DNA of 17,194 nt. Source: DAIUFH01 sp036844705 (GTDB taxonomy: Bacteria; Bacillota; Clostridia; Tissierellales; Tissierellaceae). The first letter of the stretch is position 1. The number at the start of each line of letters is the position of its first letter. Under the pieces are notes generated by a model. The model saw only the letters and a program-made list of their open reading frames with translations, ran no database searches and had not been told where the DNA came from. Below are positions 1 through 7,014 of the stretch, piece after piece. Where the stretch lies: positions 1 through 17,194 of the forward strand of contig DAIUFH010000046.1 of the NCBI GenBank assembly GCA_036844705.1. Direction: 5' to 3'. Made by a program: the position numbers and the translations under genes.

Positions 1-605
1 CCTTTTTTAATATCAATTTTTAAAGGTGGTTTTGCTGTAGGGTCACTATAATTCATATCAAAGGGCACATCTACTTCTACACCACCTACTATATCTACCA
101 CCTCTTTCACTGCTTCATAATCTAACAAAATATGATGGTGTATTGGGATATCATCTAGTAAATATGAAACAGTCTTTTTAACTCCCTCTTCACCATGACT
201 ATAATAGACTGCATTAATCTTTCTTAAATCACCAGCATTGTATCCCTTTCTATGAACATATGTATCTCTGGGAATAGAGATAACATCAATTTTTTTAGTA
301 TCTCTGTTTAAGGATGCTAACAACAAACTATCCGTTCTTGTGTCTTCCATACCCAAAATCAAAAAATTGATTCTTGAACTATTCTTAAATGCTTCAGCCA
401 TTGAAGAAAATACCTTTTCTTCTTTAGGTTTTGCTTCCAATTTATTGAGTATTACTTTTGTAAAATCCTCCTTTTCATAAAATCCAAAACCCATATTTTC
501 ATTTATATCTATATCATTTGTACTAAGATAGCTTGCTGCTCCAATATATAAAGCAATAAAAAAACAAAAAAAAGATACAATAAAGACCTTAGTAAATGTT
601 TTCAT
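1..605 (-). CDS. LytR-CpsA-Psr (LCP) family protein, C-terminus beyond window
   Basis: Partial gene: about 201 N-terminal residues are present and the reading frame runs off the left edge without a stop. It begins MKTFTKVFIVSFF, a short basic stretch and one hydrophobic segment (about residues 5-26) typical of a type II membrane anchor. The LCP core follows: LILGMEDTRTDSLLL (about 82-96), then VISIPRDTYV (108-117) and KINAVYYSHGEEG (about 128-140), which match the conserved Asp/Arg and IPRDT regions that bind the pyrophosphate of polyprenyl-linked substrates. Family members act outside the membrane and transfer wall polymers from undecaprenyl-phosphate carriers to peptidoglycan. The ATG at 605 is preceded by GGAGGT at a good distance. 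The gene lies 55 bases downstream of pgi in the same direction, with no hairpin between them, so co-transcription is possible. Family assignment is firm; the exact polymer is unknown. Confidence 0.9.
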   Translation of the reverse strand, partial: MKTFTKVFIVSFFCFFIALYIGAASYLSTNDIDINENMGFGFYEKEDFTKVILNKLEAKPKEEKVFSSMAEAFKNSSRINFLILGMEDTRTDSLLLASLNRDTKKIDVISIPRDTYVHRKGYNAGDLRKINAVYYSHGEEGVKKTVSYLLDDIPIHHHILLDYEAVKEVVDIVGGVEVDVPFDMNYSDPTAKPPLKIDIKK

Positions 606-660
606 AAATAAACCTCCAATACTACTGTCTATTGTATCCAGTTTTAAATACTAACATACT

Positions 661-1962
661 TTAATAATTTTTCCCAAGCAATGCAAACATGTTTTTCTTA
701 TATTCTTCTACACCAGGCTGATTAAACGGATTTACACCAGATAAATACCCTGAAATAGCACAGGACTTCTCAAAGAAATATATTAATTTCCCAAAAAAAT
801 ATTCATTTAATTTTGGTACATTTATAATCAGATTTGGTACATTCCCTTTAACATGAGCCATAACAGTCCCTTCAAATGCTTTTTTATTTATATGATCCAT
901 TGTCTTTCCATCTAGAAAATTTAATCCATCATAATTATCCTCATTTACCTTAATTTCAATATCATCTCTAGGTATTTCAATATTTATAGTAGTCTCAAAT
1001 ATATTTCTCTTCCCATCCTGAATAAGCTGTCCAATTGAATGTAAATCTGTAGTAAAATTAGCACTTCCAGGATAAATTCCTCTACCATCCTTTCCCTCTG
1101 ATTCTGCATAAAGTTGCTTCCACCATTCAGCTAGATATTGAAGTCCTGGTTCATAATTTATTAAAATTTCTATTTCTTTTCCACGCCTATACAAAATATT
1201 TCTTATAATTGCATATTGATAGCATGGATTTTTCTCTAGATCAAGATTAGAATATTCCAGCATTCCAGCTAGGGCACCTTCCATTAATTTATCAATGTCT
1301 ATTCCTGCTACTGCTATAGGTAAAAGTCCTACAGCTGTAAATATAGAATACCTACCACCAACATCATCTGGAATTATAAAGCTTTCATAGGCTTCATTAA
1401 TCGCAAGTTGCTTTAGTGTACCTAATTCTCTATCAGTAGTTACATAAATTCTTTTAGCTGCTTCAATCTTACCATATTTTTCTTCCATATAATCCTTAAA
1501 AAATCTGAAGGCAATGGCAGTCTCTGTGGTAGTTCCTGATTTAGATATAACATTAATAGAAATATCCTTACCTTCAATAACATCAAAAAGATCTCTTAAG
1601 TATTTAGAAGAAATATTGTTGCCAACGAAATAAATTTCTGGTGTATTTCTTTTATCTTTAGGGATTATGTTATAGAAACTATGGTCTAAGGCTTCGATGC
1701 AAGCTCGTGCGCCTATATAAGACCCTCCTATTCCTATAACAATTAAAGCATCGGAATCACTTTGAATCTTCTTAGCAGAATTCCTAATTCTTAAATATTC
1801 ATCTTTGTCATAATCTTTAGGTAAAGTCACCCATCCAGTATATTCACTACCTAACCCTTTTTTCTGATGAAGTAAATTGTGACTGGTTTCCACAAATGGC
1901 TCAAGAGCTTTAATTTCATCCCATCTTACAAAGACATTTGAATAATCTAAGCCTATATCCAT
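661..1962 (-). CDS. pgi: glucose-6-phosphate isomerase
   Basis: Interconverts glucose-6-phosphate and fructose-6-phosphate in cytoplasmic glycolysis and gluconeogenesis. The product has 433 residues, the usual length of the short bacterial/Firmicutes form. Visible motifs are GIGGSYIG (77-84), the phosphate-binding SKSGTTTET (140-148), GGRYS (202-206), the catalytic Glu in YAESEGK (E287), His in DLHSIGQ (H308) and Lys in the C-terminal VEEYKKN (422-423). I chose the ATG at 1962 over one at 1977 because GAGGAGGG lies between them, about five bases before 1962, and the upstream codons would encode the ribosome binding site itself. Only 45 bases separate the gene from the stop of the upstream phosphatase gene and a hairpin fills part of that space, so no obvious private promoter fits. 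Confidence 0.97.
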   Translation of the reverse strand: MDIGLDYSNVFVRWDEIKALEPFVETSHNLLHQKKGLGSEYTGWVTLPKDYDKDEYLRIRNSAKKIQSDSDALIVIGIGGSYIGARACIEALDHSFYNIIPKDKRNTPEIYFVGNNISSKYLRDLFDVIEGKDISINVISKSGTTTETAIAFRFFKDYMEEKYGKIEAAKRIYVTTDRELGTLKQLAINEAYESFIIPDDVGGRYSIFTAVGLLPIAVAGIDIDKLMEGALAGMLEYSNLDLEKNPCYQYAIIRNILYRRGKEIEILINYEPGLQYLAEWWKQLYAESEGKDGRGIYPGSANFTTDLHSIGQLIQDGKRNIFETTINIEIPRDDIEIKVNEDNYDGLNFLDGKTMDHINKKAFEGTVMAHVKGNVPNLIINVPKLNEYFFGKLIYFFEKSCAISGYLSGVNPFNQPGVEEYKKNMFALLGKNY

Positions 1963-1980
1963 AAAATCCCTCCTCATTAT

Positions 1981-2009
1981 ATAAAAGCCTAGAATTTAAA
2001 TTCTAGGCT
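1981..2009 (-). terminator. perfect-palindrome hairpin after the PP2C gene
   Basis: A perfect 24-base palindrome (1986-2009) begins inside the TAG stop of the phosphatase gene. On the minus strand it is followed by TTTTAT, a short U-tract. It should act as a weak Rho-independent terminator or attenuator for the leftward transcript, just ahead of pgi. Confidence 0.6.
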
Positions 2010-3132
2010 ATTGCATTACCTCCATTAGTACAAGGGCATAATCATCATCCTGCTCCCCCCAATTGTGGTATATATATTTATTTTCTATTCCTTGTAATAA
2101 GTTATTAGGTGCCTTTTTTATTGTTTCTAAAATACCCTCGACACCAAATTCAACGTTATTGTGATCCTTAGCCTCTGTAATACCATCGGTATAAAAAAGA
2201 ATTTTATCTCCAGGCTTTAATTGTATCATCTTCTCCTCATAGTGCATTACATCAAAAATTAATGCAATGGGATAACCCTTCATCAACAACAGCTCATATT
2301 TACCGTCATTAAATTTTACAGGTATACAATTATGACCAGCATTTGAATATCTAAATTCATGTGTCTTCTTGTTATATACTCCGTAAAATATGGTAAAATA
2401 TTTATCAGATTCAAGGTTTAAAAACGTGAACCTACGATGAAGCTCAGACAATGCCAAAGATGGGCTCAATATATCATCTTTTATTGACCTCATAGTTTGT
2501 CTAATAAACATAGTCATCATAGAAGCCGCAATACCATGTCCAGCTACATCACTTATATATATCCCAATATTTTGCTCATCTATATAGAATATATCAAACA
2601 TGTCTCCACTAAGCATCTCAGAAGCCTGATAAATATAGTCTATGTTAATATTTTCTATGGTCCCTTTTCTAGGTAAAATTTTCTCTTGAATTCTTTTAGC
2701 AAATTGCAAGTCCTTGCGCATTCTCTTATTTCTGTTAATAAGCTCCATCTCTAACTTTCTCTCCCTAGTTACATCTCTAAAGACTTCAACGGCCGCATAT
2801 ATTTCTCCATTTTCATCAGTAACCGGCGAGCTCTTTACAGAATAATAATGACCATCTATTATCTCTTCTTTCTGTATAGTTTCCCCAGTCAGAATACTTC
2901 TATTTGAGATACAAAATGAACATTTCTTATCCTTACAATAAGCTTTATAACACTCTATGCCAACTATATCCTCACCTAATGCACTTTTCATTGCTGCATT
3001 TGCAAATATGACTACACTATTTTTATCAACTACTCGAACCCAGTCAGCCATACCATCTAAAACATGATAATTTAGCATGTAATTTTGTTTATATTCTATA
3101 TTTTTATTAATCGATTCTCCATCACATATCAT
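2008..3132 (-). CDS. PAS domain-containing PP2C (SpoIIE-type) serine phosphatase
   Basis: A soluble protein of 374 residues. A PAS sensor domain occupies about residues 22-120, a helical, probably coiled-coil linker about 121-150, and a SpoIIE-like PP2C phosphatase domain about 160-374. Metal-binding Asp residues appear in SGDMFD (D177), ISDVAGHG (D195), YTDGITEA (D316) and GEQDDDYAL (about 362-364). Family members usually dephosphorylate anti-anti-sigma (STAS) proteins in partner-switching pathways and so release sigma factors; no STAS or anti-sigma gene is visible here. The PAS domain carries four cysteines (C61, C66, C71, C74) in the order Cx4Cx4CxxC, which could bind metal or sense redox. 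The ATG at 3132 lies six bases after AAGGTG; the in-frame GTG at 3141 is part of that ribosome binding site. An extended -10 promoter lies upstream. Confidence 0.9.
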   Translation of the reverse strand: MICDGESINKNIEYKQNYMLNYHVLDGMADWVRVVDKNSVVIFANAAMKSALGEDIVGIECYKAYCKDKKCSFCISNRSILTGETIQKEEIIDGHYYSVKSSPVTDENGEIYAAVEVFRDVTRERKLEMELINRNKRMRKDLQFAKRIQEKILPRKGTIENINIDYIYQASEMLSGDMFDIFYIDEQNIGIYISDVAGHGIAASMMTMFIRQTMRSIKDDILSPSLALSELHRRFTFLNLESDKYFTIFYGVYNKKTHEFRYSNAGHNCIPVKFNDGKYELLLMKGYPIALIFDVMHYEEKMIQLKPGDKILFYTDGITEAKDHNNVEFGVEGILETIKKAPNNLLQGIENKYIYHNWGEQDDDYALVLMEVMQ

Positions 3133-3219
3133 ATATTTCACCTTTTAAATTACATTCAGAAACCAAAAGTAATAGTTAAATTTTTGTCAATATCCTTTAC
3201 CAACTTTCCCCCTTAATTC

Positions 3220-3228
3220 ATTATAACA
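3220..3228 (-). promoter_or_regulatory. extended -10 promoter for the PAS/PP2C gene
   Basis: On the minus strand the sequence reads TGTTATAAT (TG at 3228-3227, -10 at 3225-3220), an extended sigma-A -10 element. The -35 region at 17-base spacing (TATAGA) is poor. The predicted transcript start near 3213 leaves an 80-base leader. Confidence 0.5.
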
Positions 3229-3291
3229 TACTAGCAAATAATTCTATATATAAAATATCGACAATTATATTTCTAATTATATAATATTTAT

Positions 3292-3816
3292 TTAATATTT
3301 AACTTTTACCTGCTCTTCTTCTGAATACCTACCCATGGCATATAAAACGTCTGATAGTCTATTGACATATTTAATAACCAAAGGATCAACTTCAGCTACT
3401 CCAGATAGTGATATAATTCTTCTCTCTGCCCTTCTGCATACAGTTCTGGCAACATGCAGATAGGCAGATTTCTTATTTGTTCCAGGAACAATAAACCCAG
3501 TAGGATCGTTTAATGCTCCCATATATTTATCAATTAATTTTTCAAGATTTAAAATGTCCTCTTCCAATATATGAAACTTTACCTTAGAATCATCTTCTGT
3601 TGCTAAATTAGTAGCTACTGTAAAAAGCTTGTTTTGTATTTCCTGTATAGTATCATACATTTCCTTATCATTGACATAACTTTTAGCTAAGCCCATAAAT
3701 GTTCCAAGCTCATCAACTGTACCATAGCTCTCAACTCTTATATCATCCTTTGAGATTCTCTTTCCATCAAATAATGATGTAGTCCCTTTGTCCCCTGTTT
3801 TAGTATAAATACCCAT
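3292..3816 (-). CDS. PduO-type ATP:cob(I)alamin adenosyltransferase
   Basis: Transfers the adenosyl group of ATP to cob(I)alamin, making coenzyme B12 (EC 2.5.1.17) in the cytoplasm. The 174-residue product has the length of the PduO/MMAB adenosyltransferase domain alone, a trimeric helical bundle. Diagnostic motifs are the ATP-binding TKTGDKGTTSL (5-15), YGTVDELG (31-38), RTVCRRAERR (124-133) and NRLSDVLYAMGR (152-163). The ATG at 3816 follows AGGAGGT with good spacing. The gene sits 19 bases downstream of the RNA methyltransferase and is probably co-transcribed with it, although the functions look unrelated. No B12-dependent enzyme or cobalamin transport gene lies in the window. No strong terminator follows, so some read-through into the phosphatase gene is possible. 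Symbols such as pduO, cobO or mmaB are used for this family; I leave the symbol empty because context does not choose. Confidence 0.95.
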   Translation of the reverse strand: MGIYTKTGDKGTTSLFDGKRISKDDIRVESYGTVDELGTFMGLAKSYVNDKEMYDTIQEIQNKLFTVATNLATEDDSKVKFHILEEDILNLEKLIDKYMGALNDPTGFIVPGTNKKSAYLHVARTVCRRAERRIISLSGVAEVDPLVIKYVNRLSDVLYAMGRYSEEEQVKVKY

Positions 3817-3835
3817 GAGTTTACCTCCTATATAA

Positions 3836-4972
3836 TTATTTTACAGGTGGTTTTGGTCCATAAAACTGATAATAATCCACCTTTATTCTTCCGTTATAAA
3901 GTTTTCTTTTTCTATCTGCCTTCTTTCCATAATGTTTTTCAAAATTTTCATCTGATGTTATTATATAGATAGACCAAGTGTCAAGCTCTCTGAATTTCTT
4001 TCCAAAATCCCTGTATAATTCTTCAATCTCTTCCTTTTCTCCTATTCTTTCACCATATGGTGGATTAGTAATTACTACCCCATATTCGTTTTTTAAATCA
4101 ACATCCCTCATATCTTTCATAAAAAACTGGATATCTTCATCTAGTCCTAAATTGGCTGCATTGTCTCTAGCCCTAAGCATAGATCTCTTATCTATATCAC
4201 ACCCAAGTATATTTAACTTACAATCATTGTCTATGGCCTCAAAAGCCTTTTTTCTAGCCTCAGCCCAAAATTCCTTATTTATTCTTGGCCATTCTTCAGA
4301 AGCAAAATTTCTATCAAGACCAGGTGCTATATTCCTTCCAATCATTGCCGCTTCTATTGGAATGGTTCCGGACCCACAAAACGGATCCAGAAGTTGACGG
4401 TCTTTGTTCCAGTAGCTCAAAAGTATCATAGCAGCAGCAAGAGTTTCCTTTATAGGCGCATCTCCTGCTCTATCCCTGTAACCTCTCTTGTGCAAAGCCT
4501 CACCCGACGTATCTATAGTCAATGTTGCCATATCCTTTAGCAATGAAACCTCTGCACCAAATTTAGCCCCTGTTTTTTCAAACCAGTCAACATGATATCT
4601 TGTTTTAAGTTTTTCTACTATGGCCTTTTCTACTATTCTTTGTGAATCCGAAATGCTAAATAATTTAGAATCCTGACTCTTTCCCTCAACTATAAAATTC
4701 CCATCCTCTGGTATCCATTCATCCCATGGTAATGCCTTAGTCTGTTCAAATAATTCATCAAAGGTCAGCGCCTTAAATTCACCCATTTTCAGCAATACTC
4801 TATCTGCAGTTCTCAACCACAAATTTACTCTAGGTATGTCCTTTTCTTCAGCCACAAATGTAAGCTTTCCATTTTCAACCTTTATATCAGTAAAACCTAA
4901 ATTCAACAATTCTCTTTTACAAACTGCCTCAAGCCCAAAAGCTGTTGTAGCAATCAATTCTACTCTTGCCAT
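3836..4972 (-). CDS. THUMP-domain class I SAM-dependent RNA methyltransferase (RlmL N-domain/YpsC type)
   Basis: The 378-residue product joins an N-terminal ferredoxin-like/THUMP RNA-binding region (about 1-155) to a Rossmann methyltransferase domain. The SAM motif DPFCGSGT is at 196-203 and the N2-guanine methyltransferase motif NPPYGERIG at 303-311. It resembles the first methyltransferase half of RlmL (23S rRNA m2G2445) and Bacillus YpsC, so it probably makes N2-methylguanosine in large-subunit rRNA; the exact base is inferred from family. The start MARVELIATT at 4972 is chosen because AAGGAGG (4978-4984) lies five bases upstream; an in-frame ATG further upstream would run through that site. 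A TATAAT -10 is present at 5005-5000. The gene is divergent from the superoxide reductase gene and is followed 19 bases later by the adenosyltransferase gene. Confidence 0.9.
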   Translation of the reverse strand: MARVELIATTAFGLEAVCKRELLNLGFTDIKVENGKLTFVAEEKDIPRVNLWLRTADRVLLKMGEFKALTFDELFEQTKALPWDEWIPEDGNFIVEGKSQDSKLFSISDSQRIVEKAIVEKLKTRYHVDWFEKTGAKFGAEVSLLKDMATLTIDTSGEALHKRGYRDRAGDAPIKETLAAAMILLSYWNKDRQLLDPFCGSGTIPIEAAMIGRNIAPGLDRNFASEEWPRINKEFWAEARKKAFEAIDNDCKLNILGCDIDKRSMLRARDNAANLGLDEDIQFFMKDMRDVDLKNEYGVVITNPPYGERIGEKEEIEELYRDFGKKFRELDTWSIYIITSDENFEKHYGKKADRKRKLYNGRIKVDYYQFYGPKPPVK

Positions 4973-4999
4973 TGCATCCTCCTTAGATATATTATTCTT

Positions 5000-5005
5000 A
5001 TTATA
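5000..5005 (-). promoter_or_regulatory. -10 element for the RNA methyltransferase gene
   Basis: TATAAT on the minus strand, with an expected transcript start about ten bases before AAGGAGG. No good -35 hexamer is present at 17-18 bases, so the call rests on the -10 alone. Confidence 0.4.
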
Positions 5006-5027
5006 CCTCAAATCTTACCATTTAATA

Positions 5028-5086
5028 GAATAATTTTATTTACTATGGGTATACATGAAACATTAAAGTAAATAATAAAATTATTC
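5028..5086. repeat. imperfect inverted repeat between divergent genes, abutting the superoxide reductase ribosome binding site
   Basis: The left arm is 5028-5044 (GAATAATTTTATT then TACT) and the right arm 5067-5086. They are reverse complements except for a three-base insertion in the right arm, with about 22 bases between them. The right arm ends one base before AAGGAGG (5087-5093). It could be an operator for a redox regulator or an RNA hairpin in the superoxide reductase leader. It does not match the PerR box consensus well by eye. Confidence 0.5.
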
Positions 5087-5101
5087 AAGGAGGTTTTATA
5101 T

Positions 5102-5479
5102 TTGAAGAGTTTAGGAGCATTATACCAAAGTGGAGATTGGAAAGGCGAAAAACACGTGCCAGTAATACATGCAAGAGAAACCGCTAATAAAGATGAATTT
5201 ATTGACGTAAAAGTACTTATCGGAGAAGAAATTCCTCATCCAAATACTCTAGAACATCATATTTCATGGATTAAAATTTATTATCAACCAGAAGGAAGTA
5301 AATTTCCAGTAGAAATTGCAAATGTAGATTTTGCAGCCCATGGAAATCTGGGAGTTTTTACGGATTATTGTGCACAAGTTAAATTCAAAGCAGAAAAATC
5401 CGGTACACTATATGCAACAGCATATTGCAATATCCATGGATTATGGGAAAATAGTCAACAAATTACAATCACTGAATAG
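5102..5479 (+). CDS. superoxide reductase, class II (neelaredoxin type)
   Basis: Reduces superoxide to hydrogen peroxide without releasing oxygen, using electrons usually supplied by rubredoxin; it is a cytoplasmic protection enzyme of anaerobes. The 125-residue product lacks the N-terminal desulforedoxin domain and is therefore the one-iron class. All iron-centre ligands are present: H18 in GEKHVP (with the distal Glu16 and Lys17), H46 in IPHPN, H52 in LEHH, and C109 and H112 in YCNIHGLW. It closely resembles the archaeal and clostridial enzymes. The start is TTG at 5102, eight bases after AAGGAGG; no in-frame ATG lies nearby. A long inverted repeat ends just before the ribosome binding site. 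No terminator follows: the tyrS promoter starts on the base after the stop codon, so read-through would enter the T-box leader. I could not resolve its own promoter. Confidence 0.95.
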   Translation: MKSLGALYQSGDWKGEKHVPVIHARETANKDEFIDVKVLIGEEIPHPNTLEHHISWIKIYYQPEGSKFPVEIANVDFAAHGNLGVFTDYCAQVKFKAEKSGTLYATAYCNIHGLWENSQQITITE

Positions 5480-5508
5480 TTGACATTTTCATATTAATGT
5501 ATTAATAT
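5480..5508 (+). promoter_or_regulatory. sigma-A promoter of the tyrS T-box transcript
   Basis: TTGACA (5480-5485), a 17-base spacer and TAATAT (5503-5508) give a near-consensus vegetative promoter. It begins immediately after the superoxide reductase stop codon and predicts transcription from about 5515, just ahead of the T-box leader. Confidence 0.8.
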
Positions 5509-5515
5509 ATCCTTA

Positions 5516-5730
5516 ATTCTATATGAGTGATGGGAAGTCAGTAGCTATATTGCTTAGTTTAACAGAGAGATGACCAAGGTGAGAGGTTATCAATGAGTTT
5601 TATAGTGAATTACAATTCCTAATAAAGTCGCTATGGTTGCCACACTTTACGTGGTCTGAGGCTATATGCAAATTAAGGTGGTACCACGGGTTTTCTCTCG
5701 TCCTTTAGGATAAGAGAAAACCCTTTTTTA
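5516..5730 (+). ncRNA. T-box riboswitch leader, tyrosine-specific
   Basis: This transcription-attenuation leader senses uncharged tRNA. The conserved T-box core AAGGTGGTACCACGG is at 5675-5689. The specifier-loop sequence GTGAATTACAATTCC holds TAC at 5611-5613, a tyrosine codon, in agreement with the tyrS gene that follows. The antiterminator bulge reads TGGT (5679-5682), complementary to an ACCA acceptor end as in tRNA-Tyr. CGTCCTTT (5699-5706) supplies the 3' side of the antiterminator and competes with the terminator stem. The upstream limit is set from the predicted transcript start, not from a folded stem I. Uncharged tRNA-Tyr should favour the antiterminator and switch on tyrS. Confidence 0.95.
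5688..5730 (+). terminator. T-box-controlled intrinsic terminator
   Basis: GGGTTTTCTCT (5688-5698) pairs perfectly with AGAGAAAACCC (5713-5723), with an inner TCCT/AGGA pairing in the loop, followed by six T bases. The left arm starts within the end of the conserved T-box, so the terminator and antiterminator are mutually exclusive. Confidence 0.92.
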
Positions 5731-5763
5731 TTTTATGATGTATTACAATTGAGGAGGAGTTTA

Positions 5764-6987
5764 ATGAGTAATGTTTTTGATTTATTAAAAGAAAGAGGAT
5801 ATATTGATCAGGTTACATTTGAAGATGAACTAAAAGAATTACTAGAAAAAGAATCAGTAACATTTTATATTGGATTTGATGCCACAGCTGATAGTTTGAC
5901 TCTAGGACATTTTCTACAGATAATGGTAATGATGCATATGCAAAATGCCGGGCATAGACCAATCGCTTTACTTGGTGGAGGAACCACCATGGTTGGAGAT
6001 CCAACTGGAAAATCCGATATGAGAAGAGTCCTAACAAAGGAAATTATAGACCACAATGCTGAAATGTTTAAAACTCAGTTAGGAAGGTTTATTGATTTCA
6101 ATGATGATAAGGCTATAATGGATAACAATGCAAACTGGCTGTTAGATTTGAACTTTTTGGATTTTATGAGGGAAATAGGGGTACATTTTTCAGTAAATAA
6201 AATGTTGACAGCCGATGCTTACAAAACTCGAATGGAAAGAGGTTTGACCTTCTTCGAATTTAGTTATCAGCTGATGCAGTCCTATGACTTCCTTGTTTTA
6301 TATAGGAAATACAATTGTAAGCTTCAACTTGGAGGAAGTGATCAATGGTCAAATATTCTCGGTGGATATGACCTGGTTAGGAAGCTTGAGGAGGATAAGG
6401 TATATGCAATGACCTTTAAGCTTTTAACTACAGCAGAAGGAAAGAAGATGGGTAAAACTGAGTCTGGAACTATCTGGTTGGACCCTGAAAAAACATCTCC
6501 TTATGACTTATATCAATATATGCGAAATGTAGATGATAGAGATGTTGAAAAATTCCTTGCTTTGTTGACATTCCTACCTATGGATGAAGTAAGAAGATTA
6601 GGCACACTAGAAGATGCTGAAATCAATAAAGCAAAAGAAGTATTGGCATTTGAGGTAACTAAGATTATCCATGGTGAAGAAGAAGCACAAAAAGCACAAA
6701 ATACAGCAAGAGCATTATTCTCAGGCGGAGTAGATGCTGACTCAATCCCATCTACGGAAATGGATAAGAAGATATTTGAAGAAGGAATAGGTATACTTGA
6801 CTTACTAAAAGCCCTGGGGCTTACAAAGTCCAATGGCGAAGGTAGAAGATTAGTAGAGCAAGGTGGGATAACAATCGATGATATGAAAATTGAAGCTATT
6901 GATAAGACCGTTACATTAGATGATTTTAAAGATGAAAAAATATTGATAAGAAAAGGTAAGAAGATATATCATCAGGTTAGAATATAA
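5764..6987 (+). CDS. tyrS: tyrosyl-tRNA synthetase
   Basis: Charges tRNA-Tyr with tyrosine (EC 6.1.1.1); class I enzyme, cytoplasmic homodimer. The 407-residue product has the normal length of bacterial TyrS. The catalytic domain shows YIGFDATADSLTLGH (35-49, HIGH-type signature TLGH), GSDQWSNI (201-208) and the KMSKS-type loop KKMGKTESG (227-235). An S4 RNA-binding domain lies at about 340-400. The KMGKT variant resembles the KFGKT of TyrS rather than the KMSKS of TyrZ-type enzymes. The ATG at 5764 lies four bases after GAGGAGGAG; an in-frame ATG at 5749 would place the ribosome binding site inside the gene. Expression is controlled by the tyrosine T-box directly upstream. The amidohydrolase gene begins 27 bases downstream with no terminator between. 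Confidence 0.98.
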   Translation: MSNVFDLLKERGYIDQVTFEDELKELLEKESVTFYIGFDATADSLTLGHFLQIMVMMHMQNAGHRPIALLGGGTTMVGDPTGKSDMRRVLTKEIIDHNAEMFKTQLGRFIDFNDDKAIMDNNANWLLDLNFLDFMREIGVHFSVNKMLTADAYKTRMERGLTFFEFSYQLMQSYDFLVLYRKYNCKLQLGGSDQWSNILGGYDLVRKLEEDKVYAMTFKLLTTAEGKKMGKTESGTIWLDPEKTSPYDLYQYMRNVDDRDVEKFLALLTFLPMDEVRRLGTLEDAEINKAKEVLAFEVTKIIHGEEEAQKAQNTARALFSGGVDADSIPSTEMDKKIFEEGIGILDLLKALGLTKSNGEGRRLVEQGGITIDDMKIEAIDKTVTLDDFKDEKILIRKGKKIYHQVRI

Positions 6988-7014
6988 AATTACAAAATAA
7001 GGTAGGGTGATTAC

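Noticed and set aside
1976..1981. TATAAT just upstream of pgi on the minus strand
   Set aside because: Transcription from it would start inside the ribosome binding site, and there is no -35. It is the AT-rich tail of the terminator.
3156..3203. A 15-codon TTG-started reading frame in the phosphatase leader, preceded by AAGGGGG
   Set aside because: Spacing to the start is short, the start codon is weak, and the peptide has no codon run or pattern of a regulatory leader. A frame this short is expected by chance.
3978..4397. Long open frame on the plus strand opposite the RNA methyltransferase gene
   Set aside because: It is a shadow of the real gene: Ser/Leu-rich translation, no ribosome binding site, no family features. 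Similar antisense frames over tyrS, the GldA-like gene, the VIT1-like gene and the MalY-like gene were rejected for the same reason.
5028..5086. PerR or Fur box in the superoxide reductase upstream region
   Set aside because: The AT-rich arms do not match the 7-1-7 PerR/Fur consensus closely enough; only a generic inverted repeat is supported.
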